Part shown: positions 5,448 through 12,732 of the stretch, piece after piece
Layout: every line of letters begins with the position of its first letter
How positions within the stretch are numbered: position 1 is the first letter of the stretch
From: Acidobacteriota bacterium
Lineage (GTDB): Bacteria; Acidobacteriota; Terriglobia; Terriglobales; Acidobacteriaceae
Direction: 5' to 3'
NCBI GenBank assembly: GCA_021810735.1
Contig: JAJZIF010000039.1
Location: 1-14,893 of the forward strand
Length of the DNA: 14,893 bases
Notes under the pieces: generated by a model
Told to the model about the DNA's origin: nothing
Seen by the model: only the letters and a program-made list of their open reading frames with translations
Database searches by the model: none
Translations under genes and position numbers: made by a program

Positions 5448-7967
5448 ATGCCGCTCCACGAAAAGTTCGATATACCCACCGCCGATCCCACGAGCACCCC
5501 TGTCCGGATTGCCGTGGTCGCATGCGGCTATGTTGGACTGGTTGTCGCAGCCTGCTTTGCGGAGATCGGACACACGGTCATCTGCGTGGATAAGGATGAA
5601 GAAAAGATACGGATGCTCCGCGAAGGCGGCATGCCCATCCATGAGAACCTTCTTCCGGAACTTCTAGCGCGGCATCGCGGCGGCGCGCTCGCGTTTACCA
5701 CCTCTTTGGCTGACGCGGTTTCCCAGTCCGAAGCGATCTTCATCGCTGTTGGGACTCCACCGAATGAAAATGGGGAAGCAGACCTGTCCTACATCGAGCA
5801 GGTCGCGGCGGAAATATCCAGCTCCATTAACAGTTACAAAATCCTAGTGGAGAAGAGTACGGTTCCTGTTTCCACCAGCAGCACGATTACTGCGATGCTT
5901 CTGCGTAACGGGGTCCGTCGAGAGCACTTTGAAGTCGTCTGCAACCCGGAGTTTCTACGTGAAGGCAGCGCCGTCACAGATTTCATTCACCCGGACCGCA
6001 TCGTAGTTGGCGTGGAAAGCGATCGGGCCTTCGAAGTACTCACGCGAATTTACCGGCCGCTTACGTCGGGAGAATATTTTCGTTCTCCGTCCAGCATTCG
6101 CGGCCATAGGTCTTGCGCCTGTCCGGCCCCGATGCTGAGAACAAGTCCTCAAAGCGCCGAACTCATCAAGTATGCTTCGAATGCATTTCTGGCGCTTAAA
6201 GTCAGCTTTATAAATTCCGTCGCCAATCTTTGTGAAGCCGTGCACGCGGACATCACCGAGGTTGCTTCCGGAGTGGGCATGGACAAACGCATCGGACCTC
6301 TCTTCCTTGGCGCGGGGATAGGATATGGCGGCTCTTGCTTCCACAAAGACATTCAGTCCTTCCGAGCCATCAGCCGTGGAGCAGGCATCGATTTCAGGCT
6401 TCTGGACGAAGTTGAAATCATCAATGAGAAACAGCAATCCAAATTTATTGGTGTGGTTCGTACTACGCTGGCGAAATGGCATGGCCGGAAGATCGGCGTC
6501 CTCGGACTGTCCTTCAAAGGAGGAACAGACGATATACGGGAGTCCCCGGCCATCAAGGTGGTACGCGCACTTATGGCCGACGACTACGCGATCAAGGCGT
6601 ATGATCCCGCGGCCACCGCCAACGCCAAACGGGCGTTGCGAGGGGACAACATCGCGTTCGCCGATGACCCGTACGCCGTGATGGATGGCGCGGATGCACT
6701 TGTCGTACTTACCGACTGGGACCAATTTTCCCGGCTCAATCTTGTGGAAATGAAGCGCAGACTGAAAAATCCACTTGTTCTTGACGGACGAAACCTGTTC
6801 GACAGGCGCGAAATGAAGGAGGCCGGGTTCACATACGTTAGCATCGGGCACGCATCCATCGAGCCAATGGCCGGCGCCCAAGTCCCCGTCCAGAAATCCA
6901 CCAGGAAACGCGCGCTTGTAACGGGAGCAGCAGGATTTCTCGGATCGCACATGGTGGATGCTCTGGTGGCCCAGGGCTACTCTGTGGTGGGTGTCGATAA
7001 TCTATTGACCGGGCGCACGGAAAACATCCGCCATCTAGCCTCGGAACCTAACTTCGAGTTTCGCAAGCAGGACATTACGGAAGCGTTCGATCCCGGCAAG
7101 GTCGACTGTGTCTTCAACATGGCCAGCCCTGCAAGCCCCGGCGATTACACGGCTCACGGCGTTGAAACGCTTCTGGTCGGTTCCTCCGGGACGCGCAATG
7201 CACTGGAGATTGCAAAGAAATATCATGCAGCGTTCCTCCAGTGTTCCACCTCGGAATGCTATGGCGACCCACTCATTCATCCACAACCTGAGAGCTATTG
7301 GGGACATGTAAATCCGGTGGGACCGCGGTCCGTTTATGACGAATCAAAGCGCTTCTCGGAGTCGCTCATCATGGCGTATCACCGGTACTATGGCGTCGAT
7401 ACGCGCCTGGCGCGGATTTTCAACACCTACGGGCCTCGGCTTCAGTTGAACGACGGACGTGTCATTTCCAATTTCCTGCGACAAGCTCTGGAGGGCGAAG
7501 ACATCACCGTCTACGGAGACGGCCATCAGACGCGGAGTTTCTGTTACGCCTCCGACCAGATCGAGGGACTCCTGCGGCTAATGCGCTCGGACGAGCACTA
7601 CCCTGTCAACATCGGGAACCCCGAGGAATTCAGCATCCTCGAATGTGCCCAGCAAGTGCTTGCAGCCACGGGCTCCAGGAGCCGGATCGTGTTCCGACCA
7701 CTGCCTCAGGATGATCCCAAACAGCGTTGTCCAGACATTACAAAGGCTAGAACGCTGCTGGGCTGGGAGCCGAACGTCAAGCTGGCTCAAGGCCTGAGAC
7801 TTTCCATACCGTGGTTCATTGAGAACATTGGAAAAAGACCCGTAAGCGGGCGAGACTCCGCCGATTTCGTTCTCGCCGCCATCCCTCCGTCTCATACGCG
7901 CGGTATGCCTTCCACGACCTACGCACAACGCCCCGCAGTGCCGGCCGGCGCCGTGCAGTCACAATAG
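5448..7967 (+). CDS. Fusion of UDP-glucose 6-dehydrogenase and UDP-glucuronate decarboxylase (UDP-xylose synthase)
   Basis: One 839-residue chain. Residues about 19-468 form a UDP-glucose 6-dehydrogenase: GYVGLV in the NAD fold, EKSTVP, NPEFLREGSAV (Glu168), SAELIKYASNAF (Lys241, Asn245), GYGGSCFHKD with catalytic Cys297, and LSFKGGTDDIRESPA. After about 18 linker residues, 487-790 form a short-chain decarboxylase of the UXS type: VTGAAGFLGSH, MASPASP, CSTSECYGDP, YWGHVNPVGPRSVYDESKR (Tyr630, Lys634), RIFNTYGPR and GDGHQTRSFCY. A 50-residue disordered-looking tail follows. Predicted net reaction: UDP-glucose to UDP-glucuronate to UDP-xylose, in the cytosol. The ribosome binding site GAGAGGG is 7 bases before ATG 5448. 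No stop or independent ribosome binding site separates the halves, so the fusion is real in this sequence. The first Gly of GxGxxG reads Ala (ACGYVG). Confidence 0.93.
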   Translation: MPLHEKFDIPTADPTSTPVRIAVVACGYVGLVVAACFAEIGHTVICVDKDEEKIRMLREGGMPIHENLLPELLARHRGGALAFTTSLADAVSQSEAIFIAVGTPPNENGEADLSYIEQVAAEISSSINSYKILVEKSTVPVSTSSTITAMLLRNGVRREHFEVVCNPEFLREGSAVTDFIHPDRIVVGVESDRAFEVLTRIYRPLTSGEYFRSPSSIRGHRSCACPAPMLRTSPQSAELIKYASNAFLALKVSFINSVANLCEAVHADITEVASGVGMDKRIGPLFLGAGIGYGGSCFHKDIQSFRAISRGAGIDFRLLDEVEIINEKQQSKFIGVVRTTLAKWHGRKIGVLGLSFKGGTDDIRESPAIKVVRALMADDYAIKAYDPAATANAKRALRGDNIAFADDPYAVMDGADALVVLTDWDQFSRLNLVEMKRRLKNPLVLDGRNLFDRREMKEAGFTYVSIGHASIEPMAGAQVPVQKSTRKRALVTGAAGFLGSHMVDALVAQGYSVVGVDNLLTGRTENIRHLASEPNFEFRKQDITEAFDPGKVDCVFNMASPASPGDYTAHGVETLLVGSSGTRNALEIAKKYHAAFLQCSTSECYGDPLIHPQPESYWGHVNPVGPRSVYDESKRFSESLIMAYHRYYGVDTRLARIFNTYGPRLQLNDGRVISNFLRQALEGEDITVYGDGHQTRSFCYASDQIEGLLRLMRSDEHYPVNIGNPEEFSILECAQQVLAATGSRSRIVFRPLPQDDPKQRCPDITKARTLLGWEPNVKLAQGLRLSIPWFIENIGKRPVSGRDSADFVLAAIPPSHTRGMPSTTYAQRPAVPAGAVQSQ

Positions 7968-8011
7968 CTTCGTCCCTGGAGGCCGAACGGCACAGTTCTA
8001 TGTAGTATCTG

Positions 8012-8028
8012 GGCGGACAGGCTCCGCC
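8012..8028 (+). other. Hairpin just before the epimerase ribosome binding site
   Basis: GGCGGA (8012-8017) pairs with TCCGCC (8023-8028) around a 5-base loop. It ends five bases before the AGGAG at 8034-8038. It may shape translation initiation or stabilise a processed mRNA end. No U-tract, so not a terminator. Confidence 0.3.
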
Positions 8029-8046
8029 GGGAGAGGAGATACGCAA

Positions 8047-9060
8047 ATGAAGCTAACTGAGGAAGCAGTGGTAGTATGCGGGGCCGGCGGGTTTATAGGA
8101 GGTCATCTTGTTGCGGACCTTCTGGCGGACGGCGTCGATGTGGTGCGAGCCGTGGACCAAAAGCCCATTTCGGACTGGTATCAGTCCTCCGATAATGTGG
8201 ACAACAGAGTGCTCGATCTGAAGAGCTATTCGAGCTGCGCGGAGGTCGTCCGCGGAGCTACAGTGGTGATTAACCTCGCTGCGGACATGGGCGGTATGGG
8301 GTTTATCGAGAAAAACAAAGCTCTTTGTATGCTGAGTGTGCTCATCAATACGCACCTGCTGATGGCTTCCCGGTCCGCCGGCGTCAAACGGCTGTTTTAT
8401 TCGTCATCCGCATGCGTCTATAACGCAGACAAGCAAAAGATCCCTGACGTCGTTGCGCTTCGCGAAGAAGATGCTTACCCCGCCCAGCCCGAGGATGGCT
8501 ATGGTTGGGAGAAGCTATTCAGCGAACGCATGTGTCGCCATTTCGAGGAGGATTTCGGACTGGAATGTCGCGTTGCCCGTTTCCACAATGTCTATGGTCC
8601 GCTCGGAACCTGGACTGGCGGACGCGAGAAAGCCCCAGCGGCCATTTGTAGAAAGGTGATTGAAGCCAAAGCTTCGGGCGATCACCAGATAGAGATATGG
8701 GGAGACGGAAAACAAACGCGCAGCTTCATGTATATCGATGACTGCATGAAAGGCATCAGGATGATCCTGGAGAGTGACATCCGCGAGCCAATCAACCTGG
8801 GCAGCAGCGAATTGGTGACCATCGACCAGTTGGTGGATATGGTAGAAGACATCGCCGGCATAAAACTGGTGCGCCGATACGACCTAAATGCTCCAAAAGG
8901 GGTGAACGGCCGCAATAGCGACAATACGCGGATACGTGAGTACTTCGATTGGGAGCCGTCGATATCCTTACGCGCGGGACTTGATAAAACCTATCGGTGG
9001 ATTGAGACGCAAATTGAAGATGCCGCATTGCAGAGGGATGCACTCATCGAAGTTAACTAG
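8047..9060 (+). CDS. GDP-mannose 3,5-epimerase-like NAD-dependent epimerase
   Basis: A 337-residue extended short-chain dehydrogenase with NAD motif GAGGFIGGH (12-20), LAADMGGMGFIEKN, SSACVY, YGWEK (Tyr152, Lys156), RFHNVYGPLGTWTGGREKAP and GRNSDN. These phrases match plant GDP-mannose 3,5-epimerase rather than ordinary UDP-glucose epimerases. The plant catalytic residues as I recall them (Cys145, Tyr174, Lys178, Lys217) map here to Cys123, Tyr152, Lys156 and Lys195, a constant offset of 22. Predicted role: GDP-D-mannose to GDP-L-galactose and/or GDP-L-gulose, supplying an L-hexose for the polymer. The start at 8047 is supported by AGGAG (8034-8038) at 8-base spacing. It lies 79 bases after the fusion gene, in the same operon. 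Product specificity is not readable from sequence. Confidence 0.9.
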   Translation: MKLTEEAVVVCGAGGFIGGHLVADLLADGVDVVRAVDQKPISDWYQSSDNVDNRVLDLKSYSSCAEVVRGATVVINLAADMGGMGFIEKNKALCMLSVLINTHLLMASRSAGVKRLFYSSSACVYNADKQKIPDVVALREEDAYPAQPEDGYGWEKLFSERMCRHFEEDFGLECRVARFHNVYGPLGTWTGGREKAPAAICRKVIEAKASGDHQIEIWGDGKQTRSFMYIDDCMKGIRMILESDIREPINLGSSELVTIDQLVDMVEDIAGIKLVRRYDLNAPKGVNGRNSDNTRIREYFDWEPSISLRAGLDKTYRWIETQIEDAALQRDALIEVN

Positions 9061-9155
9061 GGCGAACGATCCGTTGGCGCAGTCGTTTTCGTCCTTCCAG
9101 ACCGGTCGCGAGACGCTGCAATGCTGTCAAACCTATCCCCGATATATGGAACAGG

Positions 9156-10064
9156 ATGCACATCATGCTCGCGTCAAAACCGCAGCGCACTCCACAAGAT
9201 GCTTCATCGGCTTCCGGAGATATATCGGGAATCTCCGGTCCTTCACCCATTGGATTGCCCCATAAGTCTCCTGAGCTAGATGAACTTGTGGAACTATACG
9301 CTCCTCCTAGATTCAACGTCTTGGGAGTCGGGATCAGCGCACTGAACATGAAGACTGCAATACGATTATCCGATGCTTTCCTGCAAACCGGCGGCAAGGG
9401 ATATATCTGCGTAACTGGAGTTCACGGCGTGATGGAAGCACAAAAAGATGCCTCCTTCCGGTCCATCCAGAACCGATCATTTCTCACACTCCCCGATGGT
9501 ATGCCCACGGTATGGATCGGGCGGATGCAAGGTTATAAAGCCATCGATAGAGTGTACGGACCCGACTTCATGCTTGCGCTTTGTGAGCTCAGCGTTCGAA
9601 GATGCTATAAACACTTCCTCTATGGTGGAAACCAGGGGGTCGCGCACCAGCTCGAAATGGCGATGCTGCGCCGCTATCCAGGGTTGCAGATTGCCGGGAC
9701 GTATACGCCACCGTTTCGTGCCTTGAGCGCGGCAGAAGAAGAAGATCTCTTCCGGCAAGTGAAGGATTCCGGAGCGGATGTCATGTGGTGTGGACTTAGC
9801 ACGCCTAAGCAGGAGCGGTTCATGGCGCAGCACATCAAGCGTTTACCGGTCAAGCTGATGGTCGGAGTCGGCGCGGCATTCGACATCAACAGTGGACGCA
9901 CCCCAGATGCTCCAACATGGATGAAAAAGGTCGGCATGCAATGGCTCCATAGGTTATTTCAGGATCCACGCAGATTGTGGCGGCGTTATCTCAATAACAA
10001 TCCGCGCTTCGTCATCCTGTTCCTTTTGCAATGGGCGCGATTGCGTAGCTATGAAATTGGATAA
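9156..10064 (+). CDS. WecG/TagA/CpsF family glycosyltransferase
   Basis: A 302-residue member of the WecG/TagA/CpsF family, which transfers N-acetylmannosamine, N-acetylmannosaminuronate, glucose or galactose onto a polyprenyl-linked acceptor. After a low-complexity N-terminus of about 50 residues the family core follows: FNVLGVGISALNMKTA, TLPDGMPTVW with the likely catalytic Asp114, VYGPDFM, FLYGGNQGVA, CGLSTPKQE, VGVGAAFDINSGRTPDAPTW and WLHRLFQDPRRLWRRYL. The ATG at 9165 (three codons in) has AGGA at 8-base spacing and may be the true start; ATG 9156 overlaps that AGGA. Its stop lies inside the 5' end of the longest form of the next gene. Presumed second glycosyl transfer in repeat-unit assembly at the inner membrane face; donor sugar unknown. 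Confidence 0.92.
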   Translation: MHIMLASKPQRTPQDASSASGDISGISGPSPIGLPHKSPELDELVELYAPPRFNVLGVGISALNMKTAIRLSDAFLQTGGKGYICVTGVHGVMEAQKDASFRSIQNRSFLTLPDGMPTVWIGRMQGYKAIDRVYGPDFMLALCELSVRRCYKHFLYGGNQGVAHQLEMAMLRRYPGLQIAGTYTPPFRALSAAEEEDLFRQVKDSGADVMWCGLSTPKQERFMAQHIKRLPVKLMVGVGAAFDINSGRTPDAPTWMKKVGMQWLHRLFQDPRRLWRRYLNNNPRFVILFLLQWARLRSYEIG

Positions 10065-10119
10065 GCTCCAGGCCGAGGTCTGCAGGCTTTCACCCCAGAT
10101 TGGCTCTGCGGGAGACACA

Positions 10120-11499
10120 ATGCTGAGCACAGGGCAGCGAACTCCGGGATCGAAAATAAGCGATAGGGCGAGAAGCGGTTTATTCGCTGCATTCTTCTCG
10201 TTGCTGGAGCACACCGGCATCTGCTACGCAATTTTGTCCAACTATTTCAGCTACCCAGACAGTATCCAGAGCGATGTCGATTTCGTTGTGCCGGAACGCG
10301 ATCGACGGTCAATCCCTCGCCTGGTGCAGGCTATGTGCTTTGAAGCAGATGCGCACCTCGTTCAGATTTCCGAGTATCGCAACACGTCGGCTTGCTCCTG
10401 CTTTGTGGCGATGGTTAAGGACTCCCTCCCCGTGCATCTCAGGTTCGATGTGTGCAGCGACGACCATCGCAATGGTGAGCTGACATTTAAGTGGCAGTTC
10501 ATGCTGGAAGACAGGAGAAAGTACCTGGACCGATTCTTCGTTCCAGCTCCCGAAAAGAGCCTGGTCCATTACCTTCTCAAGCGCGTAGGGAAACGATCGC
10601 TCGGACCGGCCCAGTTGCGCGCTCTAAACCAGTGGTATCGAAGTGCACCGAAAGAGGCCGAGGAGCTACTCTGCCGGTACTGGCCGTCCGATCACGAAGA
10701 TATTCTCGAGTACATAGCGAATGAAGCGATTCCGAATTCGACATCCTTGAACCAATGGGCAAAGAAGGTCCATTTGGGCAATCCCCGCCCAACGTTTGTG
10801 ATGCGTGCATCGCAACAGATAAAGGAAACGCGCCGCAAGATCCGCCGGACAACCATGCCGATGGGATATCTGATTTCTTTCATGGGGCCGGATGGCTGCG
10901 GAAAGTCCACAGCCATCGCTGCAACCAGGACGGCACTGGTGCCTGCATTCGCAGGTGCGTCGGAGTTTCACCGTTTGCCACGAACCATCCACAAGGGTCG
11001 CTCTGGAGGCGATGGGTCGCGCCCACATGAAAAAACACCTCGTGGACCGCTGGCCTCGATAGCGAAGGTACTATTTTGGTTTGCAGATTTAACCCTGGGA
11101 TACTGGCTGACGCTGCGGCCGAAAATGGTCCGATGCACCCTCATAATATTCGATCGCTACTTTCACGACGTTCTGGTCGACAGACTACGATATCGATATG
11201 GCGGCCCGAGTTCCTGGGTGAAGTTGCTATCTAGGATTTCGCCTCAACCCGACTTATGGATTTTGCTGGACGCTCCTGCGGAAGTGCTGTGGCAAAGAAA
11301 GCCGGAACTGAGCCTCGAGGAAGGAATCCGGCAACGCGCCGCATATCGTGAACTGATAAGCCCCAATCGCAACGCAATAGAGATCGATGCAACTCAGCCG
11401 GTGAATATGGTGGTAGCCTGTATCTGCGCTGAAGTCTTTCGGCGTCTCGAGTACAGAACAAATGTGCGCTACGGATTAGGGCAGAGGGATGTCTCGTAG
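10120..11499 (+). CDS. Nucleotidyltransferase-like / thymidylate-kinase-like fusion protein of unknown substrate
   Basis: A 459-residue protein. The N-terminal part carries a nucleotidyltransferase-type signature, YAILSNYFSYPDSIQSDVDF (about 36-55), with the S-D-x-D core followed by a strand containing VHLRFDV. The C-terminal part is a P-loop kinase: Walker A GPDGCGKST (256-264), IIFDRYFHDVLVDRLRY like the DR(Y/H) region of thymidylate kinases, and an Arg-rich lid-like segment (QRKPELSLEEGIRQR). Neither half looks like housekeeping dTMP kinase, which is about 210 residues. I chose ATG 10120 because GGGAG (10110-10114) sits 5 bases before it; an in-frame ATG at 10051 overlaps the previous gene by 14 bases but has no ribosome binding site. 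It overlaps the next gene by one base. Probably phosphorylates a nucleotide, sugar or lipid-linked glycan; the substrate is unknown. Confidence 0.8.
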   Translation: MLSTGQRTPGSKISDRARSGLFAAFFSLLEHTGICYAILSNYFSYPDSIQSDVDFVVPERDRRSIPRLVQAMCFEADAHLVQISEYRNTSACSCFVAMVKDSLPVHLRFDVCSDDHRNGELTFKWQFMLEDRRKYLDRFFVPAPEKSLVHYLLKRVGKRSLGPAQLRALNQWYRSAPKEAEELLCRYWPSDHEDILEYIANEAIPNSTSLNQWAKKVHLGNPRPTFVMRASQQIKETRRKIRRTTMPMGYLISFMGPDGCGKSTAIAATRTALVPAFAGASEFHRLPRTIHKGRSGGDGSRPHEKTPRGPLASIAKVLFWFADLTLGYWLTLRPKMVRCTLIIFDRYFHDVLVDRLRYRYGGPSSWVKLLSRISPQPDLWILLDAPAEVLWQRKPELSLEEGIRQRAAYRELISPNRNAIEIDATQPVNMVVACICAEVFRRLEYRTNVRYGLGQRDVS

Positions 11500-12713
11500 T
11501 GAGAGTGCTTCTTTCGGCATATGCGTGCGAACCTGGCAAAGGATCCGAACCGGGCGTCGGATGGAACTGGGCGTGTACGCTTGCGGAGTTAGGGCATGAA
11601 GTACACCTCATAACTCGAAGCAACAATCGATTCGTGATTGCACGCGAGCTTGCGAGACTAGGCGTGCCAATTACAGCTTCATACTGTGACCTTCCCCCCT
11701 GGGCAATTTGGTGGAAGCGACACGGCAGCGGGATATATATTTATTATCTGCTATGGCAGGTCCAGGCCTATCTCCACGCCAGACGGCTTCTCAAGCGGCG
11801 ATCTTTCGATCGGGCGCATCACGTCACCTTCGCATCATTCCGGCAGCCGACCTTTATGTGGGGACTGGGTATTCCATTGCTGTTCGGTCCGGTTGGAGGT
11901 GGGGAAACAATGCCTGCGGCACTCCGCCGCGGGCTTCCATGGATGGGCCGTCTCCGCGAGAAACTTAGAGACATCGGGAATGCGGCCGTCAAATTTGATC
12001 CTTTGATGCATCTCACGTTCTCGCGGGCCGTAAGAATCGCGTGTACTACAGAGGAAACACTGCATCGCATCCCGCAACGTTATCGGCACAAATGCATCGT
12101 ACAACCAACAATAGGCGTGGAGGCCGTAGCCGACCAGTGCGCCGATTCGAACCCATTGCGCCCGCCAAGTTTCCTGTATATAGGTCGCCTTCTATACTGG
12201 AAAGGCATCCATCTTATATTGCGCGCCCTCGCTGTGGTCAAGTTACACGCCCCTGAGGTCACGTTGAAAATCATAGGGGACGGGCCGGACTCAGGCTGGT
12301 TGAGGAAGGTCGCCAATGAATGTGGCGTTCATTCTATCGTCCACTGGGCCCCGTGGATGGCACACGATGTAATCCTGAAAGAATACCGCAGTCATACGGC
12401 CTTCTTGTTCCCCAGCATGCACGATTCCGGCGGCATGGTGGTTCTCGAAGCTCTCTCGGCGGGGTGCCCGGTGATCTGCCTGAAGGCTGGCGGTCCTGGA
12501 AGCATCATCACTCCTTCGTGCGGCGTCGCCATCAGCCCAGACAATCGAAGTGAAGATGAGATCGTCCATGCGCTCTCTGATGCGATGCTGCGGCTCATTC
12601 GAGATCCAAAGAACAGGGATGAATTAGCATCTCAATGTGTGGCGCGTGCAAATGAGTATCGTTGGCGAACCATAGTTACGCGGCTTTACCCTGACCAATT
12701 GCCAGGCCTGTAA
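11499..12713 (+). CDS. GT4-type glycosyltransferase (glycosyltransferase family 1 fold)
   Basis: A 404-residue GT-B glycosyltransferase. The N-terminal acceptor domain begins RVLLSAYACEPGKGSEPGVG, with the GSEPGVGW loop common in exopolysaccharide GT4 enzymes. The C-terminal donor domain has FLYIGRLLYWKGIHLILRAL, LKIIGDGPDSGWL and the E-x7-E region FPSMHDSGGMVVLEALSAG, followed by GGPGS. It starts at GTG 11499, whose first base is the last base of the preceding TAG stop, indicating translational coupling; AGAGGGA lies about 10 bases upstream. It is the last gene of the plus-strand operon. Expected to add one sugar from a nucleotide sugar, possibly UDP-xylose or the epimerised GDP-sugar made upstream, but donor and linkage cannot be read from sequence. 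Confidence 0.93.
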   Translation: MRVLLSAYACEPGKGSEPGVGWNWACTLAELGHEVHLITRSNNRFVIARELARLGVPITASYCDLPPWAIWWKRHGSGIYIYYLLWQVQAYLHARRLLKRRSFDRAHHVTFASFRQPTFMWGLGIPLLFGPVGGGETMPAALRRGLPWMGRLREKLRDIGNAAVKFDPLMHLTFSRAVRIACTTEETLHRIPQRYRHKCIVQPTIGVEAVADQCADSNPLRPPSFLYIGRLLYWKGIHLILRALAVVKLHAPEVTLKIIGDGPDSGWLRKVANECGVHSIVHWAPWMAHDVILKEYRSHTAFLFPSMHDSGGMVVLEALSAGCPVICLKAGGPGSIITPSCGVAISPDNRSEDEIVHALSDAMLRLIRDPKNRDELASQCVARANEYRWRTIVTRLYPDQLPGL

Positions 12714-12732
12714 GCCATCCGACTGCGATGGT

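Noticed and set aside
5955..6950. Long minus-strand open frame (331 codons) opposite the dehydrogenase half
   Set aside because: No recognisable domain; the plus strand encodes clear dehydrogenase motifs across the same bases. It is a high-GC antisense shadow.
7000..7967. Possibility that the decarboxylase half is a separate gene with an internal start at the ATG near 6868
   Set aside because: No ribosome binding site precedes that ATG and the frame is continuous through the linker, so a single fused product is the simpler reading.
12715..12731. CCATC/GATGG hairpin between the converging operons as a terminator
   Set aside because: Only a 5-bp stem with no U-tract on either strand; too weak to call, although termination is expected hereabouts.
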